Shown here piece after piece: positions 25,713 through 34,045 of a DNA stretch of 64,000 bases. Numbering within the stretch: position 1 is the stretch's first letter; each line of letters begins with the position of its first letter. This DNA comes from Tritonibacter multivorans (GTDB lineage Bacteria; Pseudomonadota; Alphaproteobacteria; Rhodobacterales; Rhodobacteraceae): the NCBI RefSeq assembly GCF_001458415.1, contig NZ_CYSD01000042.1, positions 124,001 through 188,000 on the forward strand, written 5' to 3'. Under the pieces are notes generated by a model. That model did no database searches. It saw only the letters and a list, made by a program, of their open reading frames with translations, and was not told where the DNA came from. Both the position numbers and the translations under genes were made by a program.

Positions 25713-26498
25713 ATGATTGGCAGCGCAAACCTCAACATTATGCTCAAAGCCGCCCGCAAGGCTGGCCGTTCTCTGGTGAAAGACTTCCGCGAGGTGGAAA
25801 ACCTGCAGGTCTCGTCCAAGGGGGCAGGGGACTTTGTCTCGCGCGCCGACATTATGGCCGAGAAGATCCTGAAAGAAGAACTGATGGGCGCACGCCCGAC
25901 CTATGGCTGGCTCGCCGAAGAAGGTGGCGCGGATGAGGGCCAGGACCCGACCCGCCGCTGGATTGTCGACCCGCTGGACGGCACCACCAACTTCCTGCAC
26001 GGCCTGCCGCATTGGGCGATTTCGATCGCACTGGAGCACAAAGGCAAAATCGTTGCGGGCGTGATCTTTGACGCCGCCAAGGACGAGATGTTCTTTGCCG
26101 AAAAAGGCACTGGTGCGTGGATGAACGAGACCCGTATTCGTGTGTCTGACCGTCACCGCATGATCGAGAGCATCTTTGCAACCGGCGTCCCGTTTGGGGG
26201 GCGTGCTGATCTGCCGGAAACTCTGAAAGACCTCGCGCGTATTATGCCGACCTGCGCCGGTGTGCGCCGCTGGGGCTCTGCCGCGCTGGACATGGCTTAC
26301 GTGGCCGCTGGCCGTTACGAAGGCTACTGGGAACGCTCCCTGAACGCATGGGACGTGGCTGCGGGTGAGATCATCGTCAAAGAGGCCGGTGGCTTCTGCC
26401 AGGCGATGGATGCCGAAGACGAGGTTGTCGAAAGCGGCACCGTGCTGTGCGGCAACGAAGTGATCTTCGACACCTTTGCCAAGATCATCCGCACCTAA
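25713..26498 (+). CDS. inositol monophosphatase family protein (SuhB-like)
   Basis: The 261-residue Mg-dependent phosphatase has W-I-V-D-P-L-D-G-T-T-N-F near residue 90 (metal-binding aspartates), E-E-G-G upstream of it, and W-D-V-A-A-G in the C-terminal half. Such enzymes dephosphorylate inositol-1-phosphate and related sugars; SuhB also affects rRNA transcription in E. coli. AAGGA lies about nine bases before the ATG. It stands alone between the unknown gene and a terminator. Confidence 0.93.
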   Translation: MIGSANLNIMLKAARKAGRSLVKDFREVENLQVSSKGAGDFVSRADIMAEKILKEELMGARPTYGWLAEEGGADEGQDPTRRWIVDPLDGTTNFLHGLPHWAISIALEHKGKIVAGVIFDAAKDEMFFAEKGTGAWMNETRIRVSDRHRMIESIFATGVPFGGRADLPETLKDLARIMPTCAGVRRWGSAALDMAYVAAGRYEGYWERSLNAWDVAAGEIIVKEAGGFCQAMDAEDEVVESGTVLCGNEVIFDTFAKIIRT

Positions 26499-26521
26499 GC
26501 GCGGCGATACATGAGACTTTG

Positions 26522-26558
26522 AAAAACGCGTCCCCCTTTTTGGGTGGGCGCGTTTTTT
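26522..26558. terminator. bidirectional terminator between suhB-like and rhomboid genes
   Basis: AAAAACGCG pairs with CGCGTTTTT, and a C-rich/G-rich inner stem with one mismatch lies between them. T runs follow in both directions. It serves the convergent suhB-like (+) and rhomboid (-) genes. Confidence 0.8.
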
Positions 26559-26561
26559 CGT

Positions 26562-27344
26562 TTATCGTCCCCAGGGACCGGGCTGGCGCGGGGGCGCTTG
26601 CCGTCGTGGCTGGACCTTGGGAATATGGCTGCGACCGATGTGATAGTCGCGTTCAGGGTGGGGCGGGCTGCCGACGGTCTGTTGCCAGAACCGGGTACCG
26701 CCCCGGCGCAACCACAGTGGCAGGGTCAGAAGCAGCCCCACAAAGAACCCGCCCGCATGGGCCCAGTAGGCGACTCCGCCGGCTTCGCCAGAGGATCCGA
26801 ACCCACCAAGGAACTGCATCCCCAGCCACAGGCCCAGCATCAACCAGGCGGGCACCGGAATAATGCGGAAAAACACAATCAGGATCAGCAGAATATCGAC
26901 GCGCGCGCGGGGGAACATCAACAGATATCCGCCCATGACCCCGGCAATGGCACCAGAGGCCCCAACCATTGGCACCTGCGACGTTGGATCACTGGCCACA
27001 TGCAGCAGGGTCGCCCCCACACCGCTGGCCAGATAGAACAGCAGAAACGGGACATGCCCCATCTCGTCTTCCATATTGTCGCCAAAGATCCACAAGAACA
27101 GCATATTGCCCCCAAGGTGCATCAAGCCGCCGTGGATGAACATCGACGTCAGCAGGGTCAGCTGCCCGTCGCCAGCGGTGATCTCGGCCGGGACGGTGGC
27201 CAGTGCCGCATAGAATACGTGCAGATCACGCGCGGTGGTGAAGGTGGTGGAATACCAGAGGAATGCCAGAATATTGGCGGCCATCAACGCATAGACCACA
27301 TAGGGCGTGGTACCGGACGGATTATGATCACGAAGCGGAAACAT
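26562..27344 (-). CDS. rhomboid family intramembrane serine protease
   Basis: The 260-residue polytopic protein has about six membrane helices. H-L-G-G-N-M-L-F-L-W-I-F-G-D-N lies in TM2, G-A-S-G-A-I-A-G-V-M-G carries the catalytic serine, and W-A-H-A-G-G-F carries the catalytic histidine. All parts of the Ser-His dyad are present, so it should be active. A basic, proline-rich cytoplasmic tail of about 45 residues follows the last helix. It would cleave membrane-anchored substrates, which are unknown here. Confidence 0.93.
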   Translation of the reverse strand: MFPLRDHNPSGTTPYVVYALMAANILAFLWYSTTFTTARDLHVFYAALATVPAEITAGDGQLTLLTSMFIHGGLMHLGGNMLFLWIFGDNMEDEMGHVPFLLFYLASGVGATLLHVASDPTSQVPMVGASGAIAGVMGGYLLMFPRARVDILLILIVFFRIIPVPAWLMLGLWLGMQFLGGFGSSGEAGGVAYWAHAGGFFVGLLLTLPLWLRRGGTRFWQQTVGSPPHPERDYHIGRSHIPKVQPRRQAPPRQPGPWGR

Positions 27345-27442
27345 GTTTTAAATCTGGGAGTTGGCCCTTCGGGCGTCAAGGGGAAAGGGCCGGGGTGCTG
27401 CGCAGACTTGTCGCCCGCGTCTTTTGTCCCATTTCTTTTGGG

Positions 27443-28021
27443 ATGAGACATTTGATGTATCCCGCCATTTGCCTTTTCGTTGCCAGTGTCGTTTTCAGCG
27501 CCACGCAGGCCGCTGCAACCTGTCCGGTGTCTGAGCCGCAGACCGAAGATCTTGACCGTGTGATTGCGCGGTTGCAGGCGGCGGCGACCGAAGGGCAGGC
27601 GCAGGCGCTCAATACCCAGCTTTGGGAAATCTGGACCACAGCCCCGGATGAACGGGCACAGGCCATTCTGGATCGGGGGATGCGGCGGCGGTCGGGGTAT
27701 GATTTTCTGGGTGCTCTGGCGGATTTTGATGCGCTGATCGCCTATTGCCCGGACTATGCCGAAGGGTGGAACCAGCGCGCCTTTGTGCATTTTCTGACCC
27801 GCGATTTCGAGGCAGCGCTTGTTGATCTGAAACAAACTCTGATCCTGTCGCCACGCCACATTGGAGCCTTGTCGGGTCAGGCCCTGACCTTGATGGAACT
27901 GTCGCGTCCCGATGAGGCCCGGACAGTGTTGAACACGGCATTGGCGCTGAACCCCTGGCTGCCAGAGCGGCATCTGATGGCCCCCGGCGGGCCGCTTGCG
28001 CCCAAAGGAACCGACCTTTGA
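27443..28021 (+). CDS. exported TPR-repeat protein
   Basis: The 192-residue protein has a signal peptide ending after A-A-A-T-C (about residue 27) and a C-terminal half with TPR motifs (D-F-L-G-A-L-A-D-F-D-A-L-I, F-E-A-A-L-V-D-L-K-Q-T-L, and A-R-T-V-L-N-T-A-L-A-L-N-P). It is probably periplasmic. A second ATG at 27455 is an equally good start, with GGATGAG acting as ribosome-binding site. Its partner is unknown. Nothing distinct is seen between its stop and the tRNA leader. Confidence 0.78.
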   Translation: MRHLMYPAICLFVASVVFSATQAAATCPVSEPQTEDLDRVIARLQAAATEGQAQALNTQLWEIWTTAPDERAQAILDRGMRRRSGYDFLGALADFDALIAYCPDYAEGWNQRAFVHFLTRDFEAALVDLKQTLILSPRHIGALSGQALTLMELSRPDEARTVLNTALALNPWLPERHLMAPGGPLAPKGTDL

Positions 28022-28128
28022 CACCCGCGTTTGTCATCCGCATTTGACACCGGCCAGTGGATGGATTTCACCCCCGCTTTCAGAGGCTTATGTCGGGGCT
28101 TGTATCACCGCGAAGCTGCCGCTAGACA

Positions 28129-28173
28129 GGGCAAGCCCGAAGGGGCGACTTGCTCTGCTCTCCGGGCTTGCCC
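28129..28173 (+). repeat. hairpin running into the 5' end of tRNA-Leu
   Basis: GGGCAAGCCCG (28129-28139) is a perfect inverted repeat of CGGGCTTGCCC (28163-28173). The right arm includes the first four bases of the tRNA acceptor strand, so leader and acceptor stem pairing are mutually exclusive in the precursor. Confidence 0.6.
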
Positions 28174-28255
28174 GCGTGGTGGAATGGTAGACACAGGAGA
28201 CTTAAAATCTCCAGGCCTTAGTGCCGTGCCGGTTCGAGTCCGGCCGCGGGTACCA
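28170..28255 (+). tRNA. tRNA-Leu (anticodon UAA)
   Basis: The 86-base class II tRNA has a seven-pair acceptor stem (GCCCGCG with CGCGGGT) and an encoded CCA end at 28253-28255. The anticodon stem GGAGA/TCTCC holds loop CTTAAAA with anticodon TAA at 28203-28205. A variable arm and the T-arm GGTTCGAGTCC are present. It reads UUA and UUG codons, which are rare in this GC-rich DNA. Confidence 0.97.
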
Positions 28256-28315
28256 AGTCGCCCCTCGGGACATCCATGCTTTTCCGATTAGAGGTTTGCC
28301 CTGCCAATCTGGTGC

Positions 28316-29086
28316 TTAGCTTTCCAGAAAGACGCGGACGGCGGCTTCAAATTCGCGCGGTTTTTCTGCGTGCAACCAATGGCCCGCGCCGGGGATCTTG
28401 GCAAAATGCGAATTGGGAAACAGCGCGCGAATGGTCGGGCGATGGTCCGGCAGCACATAGTCTGAATTGGCCCCGGACAGGAACAGGGATGCGCCCGCGA
28501 ACTGGCCGCTGACGTCCTCGGGGAAGCCCACAATATGGGCCATATCCCGTTCCAGCGTGTCCAGATTGATCCGCCAGCCCTTGTTTGGAATGTCCAGCGA
28601 CTGGGTGAAAAAGCTTTGCAAATCGCGGGGCACGCCTGCCTCGGCCAGTTGGGCTTCGGCATCAGAACGTCGCTCCACCCGGCTCATGTCGACGCTGCGC
28701 ATGGCGGTGATGAACTGGACCTGCGAATGGGTGTAGGGCACCGGCGCAATATCGGCGACCACGAGGCGGTTCACCCGCTCTGGGTGGTGCAGTGACAGTA
28801 TCATGGAGGCTTTGCCGCCCATCGAATGCCCCAGCACATCCATCTTGCCATCGGGGCCTGCGTGTGCGGCCACGACCTCGGCCAGATCGCCGGCCATATC
28901 GGCATAGGTGTGGGTCTCGGTCCGCGGGCTTTGTCCGTGATTGCGCATGTCAACCGCCACCACCTGACGGCGGTCCGAGAGCCGTTTGGCAATCACGCCC
29001 CAATTGCGCCCAGAGCCATACAGACCATGGGCAATCAGAAGCGGGGGCAGGTCGGTCGCATCGCCGTGCAGGATTGTGTTCAACAT
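28316..29086 (-). CDS. alpha/beta-fold hydrolase (YbfF-type esterase)
   Basis: The 256-residue hydrolase has the oxyanion segment I-A-H-G-L-Y-G-S-G-R-N-W, V-D-M-R-N-H-G-Q-S, the nucleophile elbow G-H-S-M-G-G (about residue 96) and a final G-A-G-H-W-L-H histidine, so the Ser-Asp-His set is intact. It resembles the YbfF acyl-CoA/ester hydrolases. The start is ATG 29086; longer upstream translation looks non-coding. The natural substrate is unknown. Confidence 0.9.
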   Translation of the reverse strand: MLNTILHGDATDLPPLLIAHGLYGSGRNWGVIAKRLSDRRQVVAVDMRNHGQSPRTETHTYADMAGDLAEVVAAHAGPDGKMDVLGHSMGGKASMILSLHHPERVNRLVVADIAPVPYTHSQVQFITAMRSVDMSRVERRSDAEAQLAEAGVPRDLQSFFTQSLDIPNKGWRINLDTLERDMAHIVGFPEDVSGQFAGASLFLSGANSDYVLPDHRPTIRALFPNSHFAKIPGAGHWLHAEKPREFEAAVRVFLES

Positions 29087-29198
29087 GGGTTTTCTTCTAG
29101 CGCCGCGCCCGCGCACTGGCCAGCCCTGTTGAAGCCCTATCGCGGGGAGGATAGGGTGGCGCCACTCAAAAAGGACACCGACCCAATGGCCAAGACCG

Positions 29199-29564
29199 AT
29201 GCCTGACACGCTGCATGAAGAGATCTTAGGGCTGCAGGCCCAGATAGAGCGGCAGCTGAAGCTGAAAGGGTCGTTTCCGGAACAGGCGCGCCGGGCCAAA
29301 CGGCATGTGCCGCGCGGCATGCAGAAGCGGTTGGCGACGCTGGCCTCTGCGCTGGAGCTGATGGATCACCCCCGTCTTGCCCTGACGCTGGACCAAAGCG
29401 CCTTGCTGCGGGACGTACGGGCCCTGTCTGCCTATTTGAACGACGTGGATCTTGCCGATCGGCGAAGGGGGCGGCTGCTGGACATGGCGACCACGGTTGG
29501 CTTTGCCGTTTTGGCGGTGATTGGCCTCTTGGTGCTTGTGCTGCGCTGGCGCGGGTTCATCTGA
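29199..29564 (+). CDS. small C-tail-anchored membrane protein, unknown
   Basis: The 121-residue protein has a basic, helical N-terminal part and one hydrophobic helix at the very end (V-G-F-A-V-L-A-V-I-G-L-L-V-L-V-L), so it should be anchored by its tail with the rest in the cytoplasm. I do not recognise the family. A six-codon frame (29186-29206) with AAGGAC upstream overlaps its start. It precedes the TetR/PspA module and could belong to it. Confidence 0.65.
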   Translation: MPDTLHEEILGLQAQIERQLKLKGSFPEQARRAKRHVPRGMQKRLATLASALELMDHPRLALTLDQSALLRDVRALSAYLNDVDLADRRRGRLLDMATTVGFAVLAVIGLLVLVLRWRGFI

Positions 29565-29633
29565 TCTGTCTTGCGCATTTTCGGGCGCGGTTCGATTTCT
29601 GCTTTTTAATTTCCTGCACCTGACGTAGGGGTG

Positions 29634-29648
29634 GTGAACATGGTTCAC
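29634..29648. promoter_or_regulatory. TetR-type box upstream of the tetR gene
   Basis: GTGAACATGGTTCAC is a near-perfect 15-bp palindrome of the form TGAAC-N3-GTTCA. It is the same form as three boxes before the pspA-like gene. It sits 26 bases before the regulator's start, so autoregulation is likely. Confidence 0.7.
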
Positions 29649-29673
29649 TCTGGCGCTCGGGAAGGGATCCTCT

Positions 29674-30264
29674 ATGGCCACAGCACGCGAAGAACGCAAA
29701 GCGCAGTTGCAGGAAAAGCTGGTCCTTGCGGCGGAAACGCGGATTGCGGCTGCGGGCGCGGGGAGCCTGCGGGCCCGCGATCTGGCGGCGGATGCGGGCT
29801 GCGCGGTTGGGGCCATCTACAACGCCTTCGACGACTTGAACGCCATTGTTATGGCGGTGAACGGGCGCACCTTCCGCCGTCTTGGCGCGCAGGTCGAGGC
29901 GGCCGTTGCGGGGGCGCAGGATGCCCCGCCTGTTGATCGGTTGATCGTGATGAGCGAGGCCTATTTGGACTTTGCCAGCGACAACAGCCGCCTGTGGCGG
30001 GCGCTGTTTGATCTTGAACTGCCGGATGATGCCAATGTCCCAGAATGGTACCGCGCGGCGCTGGCACAGCTGTTTTCGCACATTGCAGGACCAGTGGCAG
30101 AGCTGTTCCCCGAACAAGGCGCAGAGGATCAGGCCCTGACGGTGCGGGCCCTGTTTTCGTCTGTGCATGGGATTGTCCTTTTGGGTTTGGAGAACCGGAT
30201 TTCCGGTGTCCCACCTGCGGAAATCCGCCGGATGATCGCATTGGTGCTGTCCCATTTGTCGTAA
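29674..30264 (+). CDS. TetR family transcriptional regulator
   Basis: The 196-residue protein has an N-terminal TetR HTH ([19 protein letters not shown], about 34-52) followed by a helical ligand and dimerisation domain with a WHG-like C-terminal region. The ATG follows GGGAAGGGATCC. Palindromes of one type lie before its own gene and before the pspA-like gene, so it probably represses both. The inducer may be a membrane-active compound, inferred from the PspA target. Confidence 0.88.
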   Translation: MATAREERKAQLQEKLVLAAETRIAAAGAGSLRARDLAADAGCAVGAIYNAFDDLNAIVMAVNGRTFRRLGAQVEAAVAGAQDAPPVDRLIVMSEAYLDFASDNSRLWRALFDLELPDDANVPEWYRAALAQLFSHIAGPVAELFPEQGAEDQALTVRALFSSVHGIVLLGLENRISGVPPAEIRRMIALVLSHLS

Positions 30265-30342
30265 ATATCAGGCCTAGATCAGGCGAAACATGGCGCTGAG
30301 TCCGGTTCTGGGGTCGGGTATTCCTTACCTTTTGGTGATTTC

Positions 30343-30357
30343 TTGAACATTGTTCAA
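30343..30357. promoter_or_regulatory. TetR-type box 1 upstream of the pspA-like gene
   Basis: TTGAACATTGTTCAA is a perfect 15-bp palindrome with the TGAAC-N3-GTTCA core. Confidence 0.7.
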
Positions 30358-30365
30358 AAAATAAC

Positions 30366-30380
30366 TTGAACGATGTTCAC
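30366..30380. promoter_or_regulatory. TetR-type box 2 upstream of the pspA-like gene
   Basis: TTGAACGATGTTCAC keeps both half-sites of the TGAAC-N3-GTTCA core. Its centre is 23 bases from box 1, about two helical turns. Confidence 0.7.
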
Positions 30381-30399
30381 GAATTTCTTAACTCTGTTT

Positions 30400-30414
30400 G
30401 TGAACGATGTTCAT
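30400..30414. promoter_or_regulatory. TetR-type box 3 upstream of the pspA-like gene
   Basis: GTGAACGATGTTCAT shares GAACGATGTTCA with box 2. Its centre is 34 bases from box 2 and about 33 bases before the start codon at 30440, probably inside the transcript start region. Confidence 0.7.
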
Positions 30415-30439
30415 GACATCACAACGCAGGGAGACGACA

Positions 30440-31114
30440 ATGTTCAGAACGCTCAAAACGCTGATGACAGGGGCCAACCGCCGGGCCGAAGCGGAACTGC
30501 GCGACCATTTCTCGATTGAACTGATCGAAGAGAAAATCGCCCAGGCCGGGGACAATCTGAAAACCGCCAAGGCCACGCTGGTGGGGTTGATCCAGAAAGA
30601 ACGCGGCGAGACGCGCCAGATTGCCAAACTGGACCAACAGATCGCAGATCTGACGGCCCGCGCCCAAGCGGCGCTGGAGGCCGGGCGCGAGGATCTGGCA
30701 ACCACGGCGGCTCAGGGCATTGCCGATATGGAAAATGAACGCAGCCTGCGTCAGCAAACGTTGGAGCGTCTGGAAGGCCGGATCCTGCGTCTGCGCCAGT
30801 CAGTGGAGGCGGCAAACCGCCGGATCCTCGATCTCAAACAGGGTGCGATTGCCGCCCGCGCGGTGAAATCCGAAGCCCGCATGCAAAGCCGCCTGAAGCC
30901 CGCGCTGGAAGGCCAGCCGATGGATGAAGCGGCCGAGCTGATCGCGCAGGTGATGGGGCAGGATGATCCCTTTGAAGCCTCGGACATCCTCAGCGAAATC
31001 GACCGAGGGCTGGCGCCGCAGAACCTGTCTGACACGCTGGCTGATGCAGGATTTGGTGCGCCCACGCGGGCCAGTGCATCGGCCGTCCTGGGCCGCCTCA
31101 AAGCTGGCAAGTGA
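30440..31114 (+). CDS. PspA/IM30 family protein
   Basis: The 224-residue protein is almost entirely coiled coil: an amphipathic N-terminal helix (F-R-T-L-K-T-L-M-T-G), long heptad segments over residues 30-165, then a short acidic helical domain and a flexible tail. PspA-like proteins assemble on stressed inner membranes and protect their integrity. GGGAG lies before ATG 30440, so the in-frame start at 30407, inside the operator, is rejected. It forms a unit with the next gene and is likely controlled by the upstream TetR protein. Confidence 0.85.
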   Translation: MFRTLKTLMTGANRRAEAELRDHFSIELIEEKIAQAGDNLKTAKATLVGLIQKERGETRQIAKLDQQIADLTARAQAALEAGREDLATTAAQGIADMENERSLRQQTLERLEGRILRLRQSVEAANRRILDLKQGAIAARAVKSEARMQSRLKPALEGQPMDEAAELIAQVMGQDDPFEASDILSEIDRGLAPQNLSDTLADAGFGAPTRASASAVLGRLKAGK

Positions 31115-31177
31115 AGACAGCACCCTCACCCGAGTTAAACGCGCCGCAGATGGGCGCACCGCAAAAGGAATATGACA

Positions 31178-31465
31178 ATGACCAATCTTCGTACCGACAA
31201 CGCCCTGATTATTCTCCTCAATGTGATCGGGGTGGGCGTGGCCTATGCCATGCTGGGGATCTCGCTGTGGCTGTCCACAGACGTGCCGCTGGCCACCAAA
31301 GGATACTGGGCGATGGGCGTGCTGCTTTTGTCGCTGAGCCTGATCAATGTGGTGAAATATCGTTTTGATATCCGGCAGAGCGAGGACCGCATTCGCCGCA
31401 TTGAGGATGTGCGCAACGAACAAATGTTGGAAGAGGCGCTGAAGGACAAGACGTCTGGCGTCTAA
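31178..31465 (+). CDS. YiaA/YiaB-type inner-membrane protein
   Basis: The 95-residue protein has two membrane helices (I-I-L-L-N-V-I-G-V-G-V-A-Y-A-M and W-A-M-G-V-L-L-L-S-L-S-L) joined by a short loop, then a charged cytoplasmic helix, as in the YiaA/B domain. AAAGGAA lies seven bases before ATG 31178, which makes it a better start than the ATG at 31172. It follows the PspA-like gene by 63 bases; a membrane-stress role is inferred from that pairing. Confidence 0.8.
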   Translation: MTNLRTDNALIILLNVIGVGVAYAMLGISLWLSTDVPLATKGYWAMGVLLLSLSLINVVKYRFDIRQSEDRIRRIEDVRNEQMLEEALKDKTSGV

Positions 31466-31501
31466 GTCTGGAACGGGCTGCGCGCCCTGCCCAAACAGAA
31501 A

Positions 31502-31531
31502 CCGCCGCCCGAAAAGGGCGGCGGCTTTTTG
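31502..31531. terminator. terminator shared by the psp-like unit and glyA
   Basis: CCGCCGCCC (31502-31510) pairs with GGGCGGCGG (31516-31524) around a GAAAA loop. CTTTTTG follows on the plus strand and a short T-rich tail on the minus strand, serving both convergent units. Confidence 0.85.
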
Positions 31532-31549
31532 TTTCGCGATCTGCGACCC

Positions 31550-32845
31550 TTAGTGGTTCGGGTACAGCGGGAAGCGACCGCAGAGGTCAGCAACCTTGCC
31601 ACGCACGGCTTCTTCCACCGCGCCGTTGCCGTCTTCGCCGTTTGCGGCCAGACCATCGACAACTTCGACGATCAGACGGGCGATTTCGCGGAACTCTTCC
31701 TCACCAAAGCCACGGGTGGTGCCCGCCGGGGTGCCCAGGCGGATGCCAGAGGTCACGGTGGGCTTTTCCGGGTCAAACGGGATGCCGTTCTTGTTGGTGG
31801 TGATGTGGGCCCGACCCAGCGCTTTGTCGACGATATTGCCGGTCACGCCTTTGGGGCGCAGGTCCACCAGCATCACGTGGGTGTCGGTGCCGCCGGTGAC
31901 GATGTCCAGACCGCCTTTGATCAGCTCGTCCGACAGGGCAACCGCGTTTGCACGCACCTGCTTCTGGTAGGATTTGAACTCGGGACGCAGGGCTTCACCG
32001 AAGGCAGCTGCCTTACCGGCGATGACATGCATCAGCGGGCCGCCCTGAATGCCGGGGAAGATCGCGGAGTTCACTTTCTTCGCGATGTCAGCATCGTTGG
32101 TCAGGATCATGCCGCCGCGCGGGCCGCGCAGGGTTTTGTGGGTGGTGGTGGTCGCAACATGGGCGTGCGGGAAGGGCGAGGGGTGCTCGCCAGCCGCCAC
32201 GAGGCCCGCAAAATGCGCCATGTCCACGTGCAGATAGGCGCCAACCTTGTCTGCGATTTCGCGGAAGCGGGCAAAGTCGATCTGACGCGGGATGGCGGAG
32301 CCACCGGCGATGATGACCTTCGGGTTGTGCTCCAGCGCCAGCGCTTCGACCTCATCATAGTCGATCAGGCAGTCTTCTTTGCGCACGCCGTACTGAACCG
32401 CGTTGAACCATTTGCCGGATTGGTTCGGGGCGGCACCGTGGGTCAGGTGACCACCGGAGGCGAGGTTCATGCCGAGGATGGTGTCGCCGGGCTGCATCAG
32501 CGCCTGGAACACACCTTGGTTCGCCTGCGAGCCGGAGTTCGGCTGAACGTTTGCAAATTCGCAGTTGAACAGCTGCTTGGCGCGGTCAATGGCGAGGTTT
32601 TCAGCCACGTCGACATACTGGCAGCCACCATAGTAGCGACGGCCCGGGTAGCCTTCGGCGTATTTGTTGGTCAGAACCGAACCCTGTGCTTCCATCACAG
32701 CGGCGGAAACGATGTTTTCAGAAGCAATCAGTTCGATCTCGTCGCGCTGGCGGCCCAGCTCGTCTTTGATTGCGCCGGCAAGCTCGGGGTCGCGCTCGGT
32801 GAGGCTCTGGGTGAAGAAACCGGGGTCGCGGATGGTCTCGGTCAT
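31550..32845 (-). CDS. glyA: serine hydroxymethyltransferase
   Basis: The 431-residue PLP enzyme interconverts serine and glycine while charging THF. Landmarks are [10 protein letters not shown] near the start, Y-P-G-R-R-Y-Y-G-G, the PLP lysine in [13 protein letters not shown] (about 236), and [13 protein letters not shown] 32845 follows GGGAG; four extra upstream codons are not needed. It feeds one-carbon units to MetF, which is also in the window. Confidence 0.97.
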   Translation of the reverse strand: MTETIRDPGFFTQSLTERDPELAGAIKDELGRQRDEIELIASENIVSAAVMEAQGSVLTNKYAEGYPGRRYYGGCQYVDVAENLAIDRAKQLFNCEFANVQPNSGSQANQGVFQALMQPGDTILGMNLASGGHLTHGAAPNQSGKWFNAVQYGVRKEDCLIDYDEVEALALEHNPKVIIAGGSAIPRQIDFARFREIADKVGAYLHVDMAHFAGLVAAGEHPSPFPHAHVATTTTHKTLRGPRGGMILTNDADIAKKVNSAIFPGIQGGPLMHVIAGKAAAFGEALRPEFKSYQKQVRANAVALSDELIKGGLDIVTGGTDTHVMLVDLRPKGVTGNIVDKALGRAHITTNKNGIPFDPEKPTVTSGIRLGTPAGTTRGFGEEEFREIARLIVEVVDGLAANGEDGNGAVEEAVRGKVADLCGRFPLYPNH

Positions 32846-32890
32846 GATAGCTCCCATGCAGGTAGGGTTGGTTGCGTATTGTCTACGGAA

Positions 32891-32926
32891 TTTCCTATCG
32901 GAAACATCGCCACTCGAATAGTTCGA
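32891..32926. repeat. two short hairpins in the glyA/nadK divergent region
   Basis: TTTCC-TATC-GGAAA (32891-32904) and TCGAA-TAG-TTCGA (32914-32926) are adjacent perfect inverted repeats in the glyA leader or promoter. CCTATCGGAAACA here recurs with one mismatch at 33046-33058 before nadK. I see no known riboswitch fold in the 32846-33070 gap. Confidence 0.4.
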
Positions 32927-33070
32927 AAGCGTCGCCGCCTGTCATAAAAACGCCTTACCCAAGTTTCTAGGGGCAACAAAGGTGTAACAGTTGGGGAAGG
33001 CTGGTGTTTGCGCAAATCCTGTGCTTGTTTCGGAACCTGATGGATCCTACCGGAAACAGGGGCTTAGGAC

Positions 33071-33826
33071 ATGAGAATCGCGTTCCTCGCCAGCACGGCA
33101 CCTGTGGCGCAAACCGCACGCGCTGCTTTGATCGGGCGATATGGCAATTTGCGCCCAGAGGAGGCGGATGTCGTTGTGGCCCTCGGTGGTGACGGATTTA
33201 TGCTGCAAACCCTGCGGGCAACCGAAGAATTGGACCGCCCGGTCTATGGGATGAATCGGGGCACCATCGGTTTTTTGATGAACTCCTACCAGGAAGGCGA
33301 TCTGCTGGAGCGCCTGTCGGCGGCGGAAGAAGAGGTGATCCATCCGCTGGCGATGCGGGCCAAGGACCGGGCGGGCGGCATTCACGAGGCCCGTGCGATC
33401 AATGAGGTGTCGCTGCTGCGGGCAGGGCCACAGGCGGCGAAGCTGAAGATTTCGGTGGATGGGCGGATGCGCATGGCCGAGCTGGTCTGTGATGGGGCGC
33501 TGGTGGCGACCCCTGCGGGATCTACAGCCTATAACTATTCCGCGCATGGTCCGATCTTGCCGATTGGGACAGATGTTCTGGCGCTGACCGCGATTGCGGC
33601 GTTTCGCCCGCGGCGCTGGCGGGGGGCTTTGCTGCCCAAAAGCGCCACGGTGCGGATTGACGTGCTGGATGCGGCCAAACGCCCGGTCATGGCGGAGGCG
33701 GATTCCGTGGCTTTCCGCAATATTGACTGGGTCGAGGTGCAATCAGACCCCAGTGTCAGCCACCGCATTCTGTTTGATCCCGGTCACGGGTTGGAAGAGC
33801 GGCTGATCTCTGAGCAGTTTACCTAG
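33071..33826 (+). CDS. nadK: NAD kinase
   Basis: The 251-residue protein phosphorylates NAD to NADP. It has the catalytic G-G-D-G at residues 39-42, [15 protein letters not shown] (A-I-N-E-V-S) and [10 protein letters not shown]. Its length is that of the short alphaproteobacterial form without an N-terminal extension. It is divergent from glyA. Downstream lies a hairpin followed by a repeated AT-rich element. Confidence 0.95.
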   Translation: MRIAFLASTAPVAQTARAALIGRYGNLRPEEADVVVALGGDGFMLQTLRATEELDRPVYGMNRGTIGFLMNSYQEGDLLERLSAAEEEVIHPLAMRAKDRAGGIHEARAINEVSLLRAGPQAAKLKISVDGRMRMAELVCDGALVATPAGSTAYNYSAHGPILPIGTDVLALTAIAAFRPRRWRGALLPKSATVRIDVLDAAKRPVMAEADSVAFRNIDWVEVQSDPSVSHRILFDPGHGLEERLISEQFT

Positions 33827-33848
33827 GCACTTGCGGCTGGGTTGGAGG

Positions 33849-33901
33849 GCCTGCGCAGGGCGCAGGCTGCCTCCGGCGGGGATATTTTTAAAAAGATGAA
33901 G
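33849..33901 (+). repeat. hairpin + GGGATATTT-N4-AAAGATGAA element, copy 1
   Basis: GCCTGCGC-AGG-GCGCAGGC (33849-33867) is a perfect 8-bp hairpin. It is followed by CTCCGGCGGGGATATTT, four variable bases and AAAGATGAA, ending at 33900. The same two-part arrangement occurs at 53705-53756 and, inverted, at 53889-53937. Here it can terminate nadK. Confidence 0.65.
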
Positions 33902-33915
33902 TGAGAGCCGTCTTG

Positions 33916-33938
33916 GAATTGATCCGGGGGATCAATTC
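33916..33938. repeat. 10-bp perfect inverted repeat
   Basis: GAATTGATCC (33916-33925) and GGATCAATTC (33929-33938) have a GGG spacer. It is AT-rich and unlike the hairpins around it, so a protein-binding palindrome is as likely as an RNA structure. Confidence 0.5.
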
Positions 33939-33943
33939 AGGCT

Positions 33944-34021
33944 CGAACGGGCGGAGCCCAGCCGGTCCACGCAGTGGCAAACGACCTGAGGCGTCGCTTG
34001 AGCTGCGAACGGGCGGAGCCC
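33944..34021 (+). repeat. 16-bp direct repeat CGAACGGGCGGAGCCC, two copies
   Basis: Exact copies occur at 33944-33959 and 34006-34021, 62 bases apart, in the otherwise featureless gap between nadK and the amidase stop. Confidence 0.6.
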
Positions 34022-34045
34022 CATACACCTGCCCGTCCGGCGGCG

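Noticed and set aside
32846-33070. Riboswitch in the glyA leader
   Set aside because: Two small hairpins are present, but I could not match a glycine, SAM or SAH riboswitch core in the minus-strand leader.
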